Notes: generated by a model not told the origin, from the letters alone. Positions 49,440 through 58,578 are shown, counted from the first letter of the stretch. The stretch is 64,000 bases of DNA from Clostridia bacterium (GCA_017403185.1 JAFQON010000036.1:1-64000); one strand, 5' to 3'. Translations and numbers: made by a program.

Positions 49440-50677
49440 TTCTTTTCCTCCAGATAAATTCTCACAAGATTGAGGGCACGGGAGCCGTTGACATAGCGGT
49501 TATACTCCCTGTCATTCCTGCCCGTTTCAATTTTTTCGCATACTTGCCTGTCCCCCGCATCAAGGGCAATATAGCTCAGACCGACGGGCTTGCTTGTGCC
49601 GTCGCTGCCGGGCCCTGCGATGCCGGTTACGGATATTCCGATATCCGCACCCGAAACACGGCGTATTCCCGCCGCCATTTCTCTTGCGGTCTGCTCACTG
49701 ACCGCACCGTATGCTTCAAGCGTTTCATTTTTAACGCCGAGCATTTTATGCTTTATTTCATTTGAATAAGACACCACGCCGCAGCCGAAAACGCTGCTTG
49801 CACCAGGTATATCCGTTATCCTTTTGGGGATGTAACCCGCAGTGCAGCTTTCAGCGGTTGCGAGGGTCATTTTTTTCTCTTTGAGAAGCTCAACAACTCT
49901 TTCTTCAATGCTTTCGCTGTCAACACCGTAAACATAATTGCCGAGCCTTGACTTTATCTCTTCAACAACGGGCACACAAAGCTTTTCAGCCTCTGCTTCG
50001 CTCTGCGCCTTTGCGGTAACCCTGAGCAATGCCTCCCCTTTTTTTGCATAGGGCGCAACGGTGGGATTTTCATTTTCAAGCAAATCCGCACACAGCTCCG
50101 CCATTGCGCTTTCGCCTATCACCATAGTCCTCACCGTGTGAGAAACAATAGCGCCGTCGGAGTATTCGGCAAGGTAGGGCACAACATATTCCTTATACAT
50201 CGGAGCCATCTCATAAGGCGGACCGGGCAGAATAACAACACATTTGCCGTTTTTCTTAAGCCCCAGACCGGGTGCGGTGCCGTTGTGATTTTCAAAAACA
50301 TCGCCGCCGACAGGCACATAAGCCTGCCTCAGGTTGCTCTCAGGCATTTCGTAGCCCTTTGAGTCAAAATAAGCCTTTATTCCGTCTGCGATTTCTTCGC
50401 TCATGCGCATTTCAAAGCCCATGACCTCGCAGCACACATCTCTCGTTATATCGTCTGCCGTGGGGCCGAGACCGCCTGTTGCGATAACGATATCACTGCG
50501 TTCAAGAGCAGTGGTGAGTGCGGCGGCAAGCCTTTCGTGATTATCGCCGACGGTTGTGTGGCGGAGAACGGATATGCCGAGCTTTGCAAGCTCAAGCGAA
50601 AGATATCTTGAATTTGTGTTAAGAATATCGCCGAGCAATATCTCCGTGCCTACGGAAAGAATTTCGCAAACGGACAT
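49436..50677 (-). CDS. cinA: CinA: nicotinamide-nucleotide amidase / competence-damage protein
   Basis: The product is 413 residues from the ATG at 50677, 7 bases after GGAG. The MoCF domain has SVGTEILLGDILNTNSRYL and ATGGLGPTADDITRD; a middle domain follows; the C-terminal amidase domain has LATAESCTAGYIPKRIT and ISVTGIAGPGSDGTSKPVG with its Ser and Lys. It deamidates nicotinamide mononucleotide in NAD salvage, and in some species is linked to competence. It overlaps the sortase gene by 4 bp. The gene at 44098 carries a degenerate copy of the same architecture. Confidence 0.92.
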   Translation of the reverse strand: MSVCEILSVGTEILLGDILNTNSRYLSLELAKLGISVLRHTTVGDNHERLAAALTTALERSDIVIATGGLGPTADDITRDVCCEVMGFEMRMSEEIADGIKAYFDSKGYEMPESNLRQAYVPVGGDVFENHNGTAPGLGLKKNGKCVVILPGPPYEMAPMYKEYVVPYLAEYSDGAIVSHTVRTMVIGESAMAELCADLLENENPTVAPYAKKGEALLRVTAKAQSEAEAEKLCVPVVEEIKSRLGNYVYGVDSESIEERVVELLKEKKMTLATAESCTAGYIPKRITDIPGASSVFGCGVVSYSNEIKHKMLGVKNETLEAYGAVSEQTAREMAAGIRRVSGADIGISVTGIAGPGSDGTSKPVGLSYIALDAGDRQVCEKIETGRNDREYNRYVNGSRALNLVRIYLEEKK

Positions 50678-50696
50678 ATGAGTTCTCCTTTCAGTC

Positions 50697-50756
50697 GAAG
50701 TGCAAAGTTTCGGAAGGGCAACGCCCACCCTTAACTGTTCACTTTTCATTATTCAC
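50697..50756. repeat. Dispersed intergenic repeat, family A, short copy
   Basis: AAGTGCAAAGTTTCGGAAGG and TTCACTTTTCATTATTCACT match the ends of the copy at 24955-25084, with the centre shortened. Confidence 0.6.
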
Positions 50757-51932
50757 TCAATAAGCATTTATAGGCACAAACCTTGCGTTTTCTGCCGCTT
50801 CCTTAACAAGCCTGTCCACATCAAGCGCCTTTTCGCATTCTTCAACATAGTCGATGGTGGGTCTTGTTTTGGGATGCTTGGGTGTAAACACCGTGCAGCA
50901 ATCCTCATAGGGCAGGATTGATATATCAAAGGTTTCTATTTTTCTTGAAATTGCAACAACCTCATCCTTATCCATGCCGATAAGGGGGCGGAACACGGGC
51001 ATTTCGCACACCGCATCCGTGCAGGCAATTGCAGGCATCGTCTGACTCGCAACCTGACCGACGCTTTCGCCCGTGATAAGTGCGCCTGCATTATCCTTTG
51101 CTGCGATAATCTGCGACACTCTCATCATCATGCGGCGCATAATGACGGTGAAGATATCCTCGGGGCAGTTATCCTTGATAAGCTCCTGAATCTCCGTAAA
51201 CGGAACAACCCACAGCGTTATTCTGCCCGAATACTTGCTCACCTGCCTGAGAAGCGAATGCACCTTCTGCTCGGCTCTTTCGCTTGTGTAAGGGGGCGAT
51301 GCAAAATGGATTGCGATAAGCTCCAGACCTCTCTTTGCCATCATGTAGGCGGCAACAGGGCTGTCAATACCGCCCGAGATAAGCACCGCCGCTCTGCCTG
51401 CAGAGCCCGTGGGCATACCGCCGGCACCTTTAATCTGCTTGCCGTGGATGTATGCGTGGGAATCCCTGATTTCAACGGTGACAACCATATCGGGGTTATG
51501 CACATCAACAACGAGATGAGGGAATTTGCGAAGAAGATACCCGCCCGTTTCCCTGCAGATTTCGGGGGAGGTGAGGGGGAATTTTTTATCTGAACGCTTC
51601 GCCTCAACCTTGAAGCTTCTGATACCGAGAAGCTGGGGAGCCAGATATTCTTCGGCACTTCTCAGTATTGTTTCCATATCCTTTTCAACCGCCGCAGCCC
51701 TTGAAAAGCCTGCAATGCCGAAAACCTTGCTGATGCGCTCGATTGCTTCGTCAAGGTCGGCATCATCATTTTCGGGCTCTGCGATTATTGTTGACTGTGC
51801 AATGGTAAACTTGAATTTGCCCGCACTTTCAAGCCTGCGGCGCATATTTTTAACAAGCATATCCTCAAAAGTTCTTCTGTTAAGACCCTTGAGCGCAAGC
51901 TCACCGTTTTTTATAAGAATAATTTCTTTCAT
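50757..51932 (-). CDS. thiI: tRNA 4-thiouridine synthase ThiI
   Basis: The product is 391 residues. It uses persulfide sulfur to make s4U8 in tRNA and, in some organisms, thiazole. The N-terminal ferredoxin-like and THUMP domains (1-165) are followed by the PP-loop LISGGIDSPVAAYMMAKRG (about 183-201), which binds ATP for adenylation. There is no rhodanese extension, the usual form in Firmicutes. It starts 12 bases after the cysteine desulfurase gene, which supplies the sulfur. Confidence 0.93.
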   Translation of the reverse strand: MKEIILIKNGELALKGLNRRTFEDMLVKNMRRRLESAGKFKFTIAQSTIIAEPENDDADLDEAIERISKVFGIAGFSRAAAVEKDMETILRSAEEYLAPQLLGIRSFKVEAKRSDKKFPLTSPEICRETGGYLLRKFPHLVVDVHNPDMVVTVEIRDSHAYIHGKQIKGAGGMPTGSAGRAAVLISGGIDSPVAAYMMAKRGLELIAIHFASPPYTSERAEQKVHSLLRQVSKYSGRITLWVVPFTEIQELIKDNCPEDIFTVIMRRMMMRVSQIIAAKDNAGALITGESVGQVASQTMPAIACTDAVCEMPVFRPLIGMDKDEVVAISRKIETFDISILPYEDCCTVFTPKHPKTRPTIDYVEECEKALDVDRLVKEAAENARFVPINAY

Positions 51933-51944
51933 TTTTCTCTCCGT

Positions 51945-53081
51945 TTATTTTATTGCTCTTATCACTTTTTTGCCTTCGGCTATGCCGAGAATGAGAGCGT
52001 CAATTTCCTGAACCGTTGTAAACCTTGAAAAGCTGATTCTCAGCGGGCTGTCAAGCCTTCTGCGGTCAAGACCCATCTGCATAAGAATATGGCTTTTTTT
52101 GCCCTTTGAGCACGCCGAGCCGCTTGAAACGCAAATTCCTTTTTCCGAAAGGAAGTTGAGCATCGGCTCCGATTTTATTCCGAGAACTGAAATATTGGTC
52201 ACATAAGGCAGTGCATCGGGCGGCGAATTTATTGCAATATCGCCGAGCTCCTCGAGCTTTGACACCATGTAGTCCCTGAGCATTCTGATGTGCTCCAGCT
52301 CCTTCTGAGGGTCGGGCAAGGCTCTTGCGGCAGCAGCAAAGCCTGCGATTGCGGGCATTGCTTCCGTGCCGGGTCTGATTTTATTTTCCTGCTCTCCGCC
52401 GAAGGTGCGGGGCTTGATTTTTACGCCCTTGCGTATATAGATTGCACCCACGCCCTTGGGACCGTGAATTTTATGGGAGCTTATTGTCATCAGGTCAACG
52501 CCGAGTGTTGCGGGCTTGACGGGCATTTTGCCGAACGCCTGCACGGCATCGCAATGAATGAGTGCGGGCGAGCGTGCCATCATTGCTGCACGCTTTGCAG
52601 CCTGAACGGGCATTACCGTGCCCACCTCATTGTTGACGAGCATCATTGAAATAAGAATGGTGTTTGAATTGACTGCGGCATAAAGATCCTTTTCGTTTAT
52701 TCTGCCGTAATTGTCAACCTTCAGCCTGATAACCTCAAAGCCCTCGGCTTCAAGGCGGCTGAGGGTATCGTCAATGCTTGAATGCTCAACACTTGTTGAA
52801 ACGATCCGCCTGCCCATGCGGCGTATCTGATATGCCGCACCGTAAAGGGCAAGGTTGTTGCTCTCCGTGCCGCCTGAGGTAAAGAAAATCTCTTCAGGGC
52901 TGCAGGAAAGACGCTTTGCGATATCCTCTCTTGATTTATCAAGCAATTCCTTGGCTTCGTTGCCGATTCTGTGAAGTGATGACGGGTTGCCCCAACACCT
53001 TGTCATTGCATCCGCAACGGCGTTAACCGCTTCGCAGCACGGTGCAGTTGTTGCGCTGTTATCAAAATAGGCACACATCAT
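51945..53081 (-). CDS. Cysteine desulfurase (NifS/IscS family, ThiI partner)
   Basis: The product is 378 residues. PLP-dependent removal of sulfur from cysteine. The PLP Lys is in TISSHKIHGPKGVGAIY, the persulfide Cys loop is in CVSSGSACSKGKK, and FDNSATTAPC starts the protein. No Fe-S scaffold gene follows; the next gene is thiI, so it is probably the IscS/NifZ type dedicated to tRNA thiolation. GAGGGG precedes the ATG. Confidence 0.92.
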   Translation of the reverse strand: MMCAYFDNSATTAPCCEAVNAVADAMTRCWGNPSSLHRIGNEAKELLDKSREDIAKRLSCSPEEIFFTSGGTESNNLALYGAAYQIRRMGRRIVSTSVEHSSIDDTLSRLEAEGFEVIRLKVDNYGRINEKDLYAAVNSNTILISMMLVNNEVGTVMPVQAAKRAAMMARSPALIHCDAVQAFGKMPVKPATLGVDLMTISSHKIHGPKGVGAIYIRKGVKIKPRTFGGEQENKIRPGTEAMPAIAGFAAAARALPDPQKELEHIRMLRDYMVSKLEELGDIAINSPPDALPYVTNISVLGIKSEPMLNFLSEKGICVSSGSACSKGKKSHILMQMGLDRRRLDSPLRISFSRFTTVQEIDALILGIAEGKKVIRAIK

Positions 53082-53133
53082 CTCACATCCCCTCTGTCGG
53101 CACTAATCCCATTATAATAATCATATTTAAAAC

Positions 53134-53162
53134 ATTATACACTATTTTTTCCCCACTTGCAA
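53134..53162 (-). promoter_or_regulatory. Promoter of the iscS-thiI operon
   Basis: On the minus strand, TTGCAA (53162-53157), 17 bp, TATAAT (53139-53134), about 50 bases before the start codon. The rest of 53163-53326 shows nothing. Confidence 0.65.
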
Positions 53163-53326
53163 TAGATTTTTTGCCGTGAACGGAGGTAATCTTCACGAAA
53201 CGGGGATACATTACATTATATGCCGCAAAATTTGAACGGATATAAACATAATACATTCTTTTGTTTAACAAACTTGCGGATATTTGTTAACATATTTGAA
53301 AGATTAGTTTGCCTTAAAACAAAAAA

Positions 53327-53360
53327 ACGGTGCATCATCGCATTGATGATGCACCGTTGA
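53327..53360 (-). terminator. Terminator of pduL
   Basis: AACGGTGCATCATC and GATGATGCACCGTT form a 14-bp stem; in minus orientation a TTTTTTTG run follows. Confidence 0.85.
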
Positions 53361-53370
53361 GCTGCTTATA

Positions 53371-53943
53371 TTAAAGGATTTCACCCATCATGCCGGGCTT
53401 TGCGCCTGCAGCATTTGATTCGTCTGTATCAATGTGCATTGCGAGAGCAAAGTTGGGGTTAACTCTTACAACAACATCGTCAAAAACAAGGCTTCTGCCG
53501 TCTGACTCAACCTTAACGCAGACAATCTGCTTATCCTCAAGACCGTATTTTTCGGCATCGGCGGGAGTTGCGTGGATATGTCTTTTTGCGGAGATAACGC
53601 CGCAATCAATTTCAACCTCACCCTTGGGACCTACAAGCTTGCAGGCACCTGAGCCTGCAATATCGCCGCTCTCTCTTACGGGAGCAACTGCACCGATGCT
53701 GCGTGCGTCTGTGAGTGAAAGCTCAACCTGAGTTGAGGGACGGATGGGACCGAGGATTGAAACAGCGGGGAAGCTGCCCTTTGCGCCTACAACGGCAACT
53801 CTTTCTTCGCAGGCAAACTGACCGGGCTGTGAAAGATCTTTTTTGTGGGTAAGCTCATAGCCTTCGCCGAAAAGAACATCGAGGTCGGCACGGCTTACAT
53901 GAACATGGCGGGCTGAAGTTTCAACAAGAACTTCCTTTTTCAT
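53371..53943 (-). CDS. pduL: Phosphate propanoyl/acetyltransferase PduL
   Basis: The product is 190 residues. It exchanges CoA and phosphate on acyl groups (acetyl- or propanoyl-CoA to acyl phosphate). The two zinc-binding motifs are ETSARHVHVSRADLD (residues about 8-22) and ISAKRHIHATPADAEKYG in the second beta-barrel domain; the length is typical. There is no microcompartment shell gene nearby and no encapsulation peptide, so it is likely the free housekeeping phosphotransacetylase. AAGGTGATTTACT precedes the ATG. Confidence 0.9.
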   Translation of the reverse strand: MKKEVLVETSARHVHVSRADLDVLFGEGYELTHKKDLSQPGQFACEERVAVVGAKGSFPAVSILGPIRPSTQVELSLTDARSIGAVAPVRESGDIAGSGACKLVGPKGEVEIDCGVISAKRHIHATPADAEKYGLEDKQIVCVKVESDGRSLVFDDVVVRVNPNFALAMHIDTDESNAAGAKPGMMGEIL

Positions 53944-53985
53944 AGTAAATCACCTTTTTATTGAAATTTATTTTTACGCAATAAT

Positions 53986-54015
53986 GGTGACCGCCGCAAT
54001 GACGGTCACCGATTT
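53986..54015 (-). terminator. Terminator-like hairpin after the lipoprotein gene
   Basis: GGTGACCG and CGGTCACC (53986-54010) pair. The U-run in the minus direction is weak. Confidence 0.5.
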
Positions 54016-54023
54016 TTAACTAT

Positions 54024-54932
54024 TTACCAGTTGATGTTGTAGTCGTTCTCTGTTGAGAAGGGAAGAACAACGACATTGTCACCAAGGTGGATGTTGATTG
54101 TCCAGTACATCATGTAGTTTGCGTGTGTTACATTGCCTGTTGCGGGGTCAACTGTAACCTTGATTGTGCCTGAGGGATAGTTCATCTCTGTTGTGCCGAT
54201 GCTGAAGAGCTTAGCAACTGCGCCGGGGATGTTTTCGTCAACAACTGCGGGAAGAACAACGTTGAAAGCCTTGGGAGCATGGCCTGCGCCGTGCTTAACA
54301 TTTGAGCTCTTGCCGTCAGCAACGGTCTTGATTGTGATTTCCCACTTGCCGTTCTTTTCAGCGATTTTTGCATCCTTAACATCTGCAGCGGTGAGCTTTG
54401 ATGCCCATGTTTCGCCTTCAACGGGGAAGAACTTATTCTTATCTGCTGTTGATGACCATGTAACATTTGCCTTGCTTTCATCGGGACCCATGAAGCCGCT
54501 GATGAAGTTGCCTGTGCCGCCGAGAACTGTATCAATAAGACCGGGAACACCTGTAACTTCGCCTGCAACAGCGTGAATCATATAATTTGACTTGATGCTC
54601 TTTGACTTGGGCTTAACATTGTTGATAGCTGTGTTGAAATAAGCAACGATTGCTTCCTTGCCTTCGGGCATTTTTGTTGCATCTGCAGCTGTTGTTTCTT
54701 CTGAAACAGCTGAGGTGTCTGCTGATGAAGCGTCTGTTGTGTCTGCTGCTGAGGGGTCAACTGCGGGAGCATCTGTGTCTTCAACGGGAGCGTCTGTGTC
54801 TTCAACGGGAGCGTCCGTGATTTCTTCGGCTGCTGTGGTGGTTGTTGTTTCGTCTTCTGTGTTGCCGCCGCAAGCTGCGAAAGCAAATACGAAGCTGAGT
54901 GCAAGAAGAACTGCGAGAATTTTCTTTGACAT
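54024..54932 (-). CDS. Lipoprotein with Thr/Asp-rich linker, paralogue of 28074-28955
   Basis: The product is 302 residues. The signal peptide ends VFAFAAC, a lipobox with the lipidated Cys near residue 21. The linker (TTTTTAAEE, tandem EDTDAPV) is almost the same as in the lipoprotein at 28074. The globular part (about 90-302) differs: AIVAYFNTAINNVKPKSKSI, FISGFMGPDESKANVTW and SGTIKVTVDPATGNVTHANYMMYW. I do not know the family. AGGAGG lies 8 bases before the ATG. Confidence 0.75.
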   Translation of the reverse strand: MSKKILAVLLALSFVFAFAACGGNTEDETTTTTAAEEITDAPVEDTDAPVEDTDAPAVDPSAADTTDASSADTSAVSEETTAADATKMPEGKEAIVAYFNTAINNVKPKSKSIKSNYMIHAVAGEVTGVPGLIDTVLGGTGNFISGFMGPDESKANVTWSSTADKNKFFPVEGETWASKLTAADVKDAKIAEKNGKWEITIKTVADGKSSNVKHGAGHAPKAFNVVLPAVVDENIPGAVAKLFSIGTTEMNYPSGTIKVTVDPATGNVTHANYMMYWTINIHLGDNVVVLPFSTENDYNINW

Positions 54933-55009
54933 GGTTTTTCCTCCTAAAATATCTTATGGTTTGCCGTGTGAAAACTCTGTCGGATTTCAGCACGGTCATG
55001 TGCATGATA

Positions 55010-55038
55010 ATTATAGTATAAACTTATTGCAAATGCAA
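55010..55038 (-). promoter_or_regulatory. Promoter of the lipoprotein gene
   Basis: On the minus strand, TTGCAT (55038-55033), 17 bp, TATAAT (55015-55010). Confidence 0.65.
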
Positions 55039-55158
55039 GTAAAAAATTAACATCTTGTGTTTAATTTTGTTTTTGTAATGTTAAACAGGCTGTTTTTTTG
55101 CTGTATTAAACAATTTCAGACCGTAGATTTTGCGGTATTTCACTTTTGCGAAGTAAAA

Positions 55159-55184
55159 AACGCCCTGCAGCTGCAAGGCGTTGA
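55159..55184 (-). terminator. Terminator of the radical SAM gene
   Basis: AACGCC and GGCGTT with an inner TGCAGCTGCA palindrome; TTTTTTAC follows in the minus direction. Confidence 0.75.
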
Positions 55185-55186
55185 TT

Positions 55187-56611
55187 TTATTTATTCTGCT
55201 GTGCTTTGCCCTCGGGTGTGTCACGGTAATACTGCGTTTTGGGGTTGGGATGCTTGGTTGAATTCCACAGCTCATCCGCAACGGGCTTCCACGCCGCCGC
55301 AAACTTGTCACACTTTGAGCAGAGCTGCTCTGCACTCTCAGGCTCGATAAGATTGGTTGACTTTGCGCCCGTCTGAGCAATAATTTTGCGCAGACAGTCG
55401 GGATTCTCGAGCATGGGGCAGGGTCTGAGGTGATTATCGTTGAAGGGCTGATTGTGATAATACGCCATAAAGAGCGGGCTTCTCAAGCCTTCAAGAAGCG
55501 TTTTCTCCCTGATATTCGAATCCGAATAATGAATGAAAACGCAGGGCTCCATGTCGCCCTCGGAGTTGATGTGAAAATAGTTCCTGCCGCCCGCAATGCA
55601 GCCGCCCACAAATTCGCCGTCATCCTGAAAATCCATTGTGAACAGAGGGTGACCCGTTTTGCCGTTTCTTGCCCTGCGAATCCATTTATACATATAGGCT
55701 CTTTGCTCGGGCGAAGGAATAAGGTCAACAACCGCATCGCCGCCAACGGGCATATAGTTGAAATAAAGGGCAAAAAGCGCACCCTTTTCAACCATAAGGT
55801 CAAGGAATTCCCTGCTCGTTACATAGGGAATGTTTTCGCTTGTATAGCAAACGGAAATGCCGAAGAAAAGACCGTTTTTCTTAAGCAGCTCCATAGCTTC
55901 AACCGTGGTTTTGTATGCACCGTCGCCGCGCCTTGAATCGTTGCTCTCCTCAGTGCCTTCAATGCTCAGTGCAAGGGCAAGGTTGCCCACGCTCTTCATC
56001 TCGTCACAAAGCGCCTGATCAATAAGAGTTGCGTTTGTGTAGGCAAGGAATGCGCAGTCGGGATTCTCTCGGCAGAGGGCGATTATCTCTTTTTTCTTAA
56101 TCAAAGGCTCACCGCCCGTGAGCATATAAAGATGCGTGCCGAGCTCGGTGCCCTGATTGATGATGCTTCTCATTTCGTCAAGAGTAAGGTTAGACTTATG
56201 ACCGTATTCGGCAGACCAGCAGCCCTTGCACTTGAGGTTGCAGGCGCTTGTGGGGTCAAAAAGAATTGTGAAAGGCACATTGCACTTGTATTTTTCTCTG
56301 TTTGCACGCACTGCCTTTGTGCCGTTTACACCTGCACCGAGACCCAGTGCAAGCAGCATATTCTTGATAACCGAGCCGTCAACATTTTCGATTATATTCA
56401 TCGCAAAGGTGCGCCATACATTGTCTTTATCCTGAATCGCCTTGCGGAAGGCATCATAATTCTTTTCGGGGAAAGCGCCGCCCATAAGCTTCTGAGCAAG
56501 GTCAATAAGCTTGACAATATTCTCCTCGGGGTTCTTTTTAACGTATTTGTATATGCCGTCAAAGGCAACTGCTGCAGAGGCTCTTTCTATTTTTTCCTTC
56601 ATTGTCATCAT
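55187..56611 (-). CDS. Radical SAM protein with SPASM-like C-terminal cysteines
   Basis: The product is 474 residues; GGAGGG lies 9 bases before the ATG at 56611. The [4Fe-4S] motif CNLKCKGC (C124, C128, C131) is followed by HLYMLTGGEPLIKKKEII, the SAM-binding GGE motif. The C-terminal half has further cysteines (GDMEPCVFIH, RPCPMLENPDCL, LCSKCDKF) as in SPASM or twitch domains that hold auxiliary clusters. About 105 N-terminal helical residues precede the core. Related enzymes modify peptides or cofactors; no small precursor-peptide gene is beside it. I know close homologues only as uncharacterised clostridial proteins. Confidence 0.8.
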   Translation of the reverse strand: MMTMKEKIERASAAVAFDGIYKYVKKNPEENIVKLIDLAQKLMGGAFPEKNYDAFRKAIQDKDNVWRTFAMNIIENVDGSVIKNMLLALGLGAGVNGTKAVRANREKYKCNVPFTILFDPTSACNLKCKGCWSAEYGHKSNLTLDEMRSIINQGTELGTHLYMLTGGEPLIKKKEIIALCRENPDCAFLAYTNATLIDQALCDEMKSVGNLALALSIEGTEESNDSRRGDGAYKTTVEAMELLKKNGLFFGISVCYTSENIPYVTSREFLDLMVEKGALFALYFNYMPVGGDAVVDLIPSPEQRAYMYKWIRRARNGKTGHPLFTMDFQDDGEFVGGCIAGGRNYFHINSEGDMEPCVFIHYSDSNIREKTLLEGLRSPLFMAYYHNQPFNDNHLRPCPMLENPDCLRKIIAQTGAKSTNLIEPESAEQLCSKCDKFAAAWKPVADELWNSTKHPNPKTQYYRDTPEGKAQQNK

Positions 56612-56706
56612 AGCGGATTCCCTCCTTTTTCATACGCATATGAATTAAATATATCACAAGTTTTGCATTGTGTCTACAAAAATTTATTACAATTATGTTA
56701 ATTTTC

Positions 56707-56735
56707 TTGCTTTACGGATGATTTTGGAGTATTAT
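56707..56735 (+). promoter_or_regulatory. Promoter of the VTT-family gene
   Basis: TTGCTT (56707-56712), 17 bp, TATTAT (56730-56735). Confidence 0.5.
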
Positions 56736-56766
56736 TTATAAAGCTCAGAACAAAACGGAGGTAATT

Positions 56767-57492
56767 ATGAAAGGCTTGTCCCAAAAAGTTTCATATATTT
56801 TCGGGCTTGCGGCAAGAATTGCCGTTTCGGTGATTATTATTACCGTAATTATCCTGAAATATGAGGATTTCAGAACACTTGATGTGAGAGGACTTGTTGA
56901 AGCGAGCTCAAGCGTGCTCACGGCGGTGCTGACCATATGGGGAATATATCTGCTCAAATCCATGGTGTTTGTAATCCCCGCATCTCTCATTTACATTGCG
57001 GTAGGCATGGCATTCCCCGCTCATTGGGCAATTCTCATAAACGCTGCGGGGATTTTTGTTGAGGTTGCCGCATCATACCTTTTCGGCAGAGTTATGGGCG
57101 GCGATTATGTGGTAAAAAAGCTGAAAAAGGCAAAACACGGCGACAAAATCCTTGAGCTTTACGGCAAAAATAAGCTCTCTGCGATTTTTGCAATCAGATT
57201 TCTGCCCGTGTTTCCCATCGACCTTGTGAGCCTTTTTCTCGGCACGGTAAAAATGAAATTCCTGCCCTATTTTCTTGTTTCCGTGGGCGGAATCCTGCCC
57301 AGAGTGATTCTGTTTACCATTCTCGGTGACGGGCTTTACGACTACGTGCCCATTGATAAAATCGCACTTGCAGCAGCAATCCTTCTGCCTGCCGCACTCA
57401 TCGTGTGGGTGGTAAGATATGCGATAAAGGCAAAAAAAGGCAAAAAAACAGACAACGAAAAATCCGAAGAAAACACGGAGGAAAAGGAGTAA
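56767..57492 (+). CDS. TVP38/TMEM64 (VTT/DedA superfamily) membrane protein
   Basis: The product is 241 residues with about 5-6 membrane segments. The VTT core is seen in IPASLIYIAVGMAFPAHWAIL (first re-entrant hairpin), GIFVEVAASYLFGRVMGGDYV, and AIFAIRFLPVFPIDLVSLFLGT with the conserved Arg and Pro. The family moves lipids such as undecaprenyl phosphate or phospholipids across membranes. The C-terminal tail is very Lys/Glu-rich (KAKKGKKTDNEKSEENTEEKE). The stop codon is followed directly by an open frame coding for another membrane helix in the -1 frame. Confidence 0.83.
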   Translation: MKGLSQKVSYIFGLAARIAVSVIIITVIILKYEDFRTLDVRGLVEASSSVLTAVLTIWGIYLLKSMVFVIPASLIYIAVGMAFPAHWAILINAAGIFVEVAASYLFGRVMGGDYVVKKLKKAKHGDKILELYGKNKLSAIFAIRFLPVFPIDLVSLFLGTVKMKFLPYFLVSVGGILPRVILFTILGDGLYDYVPIDKIALAAAILLPAALIVWVVRYAIKAKKGKKTDNEKSEENTEEKE

Positions 57493-57494
57493 TT

Positions 57495-57593
57495 ATTTTT
57501 GTAATATCAATTGCGCTTCTTGTTATCACAGTTAAAAAAGCAAAAAAGAAAAATGAACTCAAAAAAGAAATGAACAGGCTCGGAATCAACTGA
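57495..57593 (+). CDS. Possible small single-helix membrane peptide (non-ATG start or frameshift product)
   Basis: Directly after the VTT gene stop, the -1 frame reads IIFVISIALLVITVKKAKKKNELKKEMNRLGIN and stops at 57593. This is a clear membrane helix followed by a basic amphipathic tail, so it looks like real coding sequence. There is no ATG, GTG or TTG in a suitable place; ATT at 57495 is 5 bases after GGAG. Either it starts at ATT, or it is reached from the VTT frame by slippage on the A-run at 57432-57438. Evidence is sequence character only. Confidence 0.35.
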   Translation: MFVISIALLVITVKKAKKKNELKKEMNRLGIN

Positions 57594-57610
57594 ACACAAG
57601 CAAAGCTTTA

Positions 57611-57652
57611 AAAGACTTGCACGGGATTGCTCCCATGCAAGTCTTTCTTTAT
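57611..57652. terminator. Terminator between convergent genes
   Basis: AAAGACTTGCA and TGCAAGTCTTT (57611-57646), with GGGA/TCCC inside, then CTTT. Confidence 0.8.
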
Positions 57653-58578
57653 ATTGCGGTGAATACCGATTCAATTATCTTCGGGCTTTCGGCAGGGGAA
57701 TAAATCCAGCTGTCGATATGCCCGTTTTTTATGAAATATCTGGGCACCGTAACCGGATAATCCGCATCGAAGCAGTCAACAATAATCAGCTTTATCTTCA
57801 TTTTTGAGGGAATGATACTCTTGATGTAAACTCCCGCATGGCTGCCCGCCTCAACTCCGTCAGAGAATTCGGCAAGCCCTGCAAGGTTAGGCGACAGCTC
57901 AACAAAAATACCGTATTTTTCAACCGAGCGCACGATTCCCGGCACTGTTTCACCCACTGAAAACATTGACGCATTCTCCTCCCATGTGCCGAGCAGCTCC
58001 TTGTGACTGAGAGTGATTCTGCCGGCCTCATCAACGCTTTTCACAACCGCAAAAATGCTCTGACCCGTCACAAACCTTGCGCTCGGGTGAGGAATTCTCG
58101 ACACCGAAATGCTGTCTATCGGCATAAGCGCACTGATACCTGCACCGATGTCGCAGAACACTCCAAAGCCCTCGATATGCGACACGGTTGCGGGGATAAC
58201 ATCGCCCGCTTTAAGGTGTGAAATGTAGCCTGCCATGCAGTCCTCCTGCACTCTGCGGCGGCTTAAAACTGCGGTGTTTTCGCCGTTTTCGGTGCGAAAT
58301 CCCGTTATGACAAAGGCAACGGGCTTGTTGACTCTTGAAATAAGAGCAATATCCCTCACGCTGCCGTCACCTATGCCGACTGCACCCTCCACACGGGGAA
58401 TAATTCCCTTCATACAGCCCAGATCCACATGAAGATTGTGCTCACTGTCGCAGCGTATCACCCTTCCCTCAAGCACCGCCTCGGCATAGAATGCGTCACG
58501 CAGCGAAAACGGGCTTGAAAGATATCTCTTGTTCTCTTCTGTTGATATAAGCTGACCTTCAGGTTTGAAATTTCTCAT
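57649..58578 (-). CDS. S1 RNA-binding domain protein
   Basis: The product is 309 residues. It appears to carry three S1/OB-fold units: about 33-105 (LEGRVIRCDSEHNLHVDLGCMKGIIPRVE), about 120-195 (GDVIPATVSHIEGFGVFCDIGAGISALMP) and about 205-275 (GETVPGIVRSVEKYGIFVELSPNLAGLAE). It resembles the truncated ribosomal protein S1-like proteins of Firmicutes. It likely binds mRNA or the ribosome. The tail from YPVTVPRYF is not S1-like. It stands alone and ends next to a terminator. Confidence 0.8.
   Translation of the reverse strand: MRNFKPEGQLISTEENKRYLSSPFSLRDAFYAEAVLEGRVIRCDSEHNLHVDLGCMKGIIPRVEGAVGIGDGSVRDIALISRVNKPVAFVITGFRTENGENTAVLSRRRVQEDCMAGYISHLKAGDVIPATVSHIEGFGVFCDIGAGISALMPIDSISVSRIPHPSARFVTGQSIFAVVKSVDEAGRITLSHKELLGTWEENASMFSVGETVPGIVRSVEKYGIFVELSPNLAGLAEFSDGVEAGSHAGVYIKSIIPSKMKIKLIIVDCFDADYPVTVPRYFIKNGHIDSWIYSPAESPKIIESVFTAI

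Noticed and set aside
49436-50749. Longer N-terminus for CinA starting at 50749
   Set aside because: The extra residues are coded by the family A repeat; the ATG at 50677 has a good ribosome site and matches the family start.
53371-53943. PduL as part of a microcompartment locus
   Set aside because: No shell protein or signature enzyme genes surround it.
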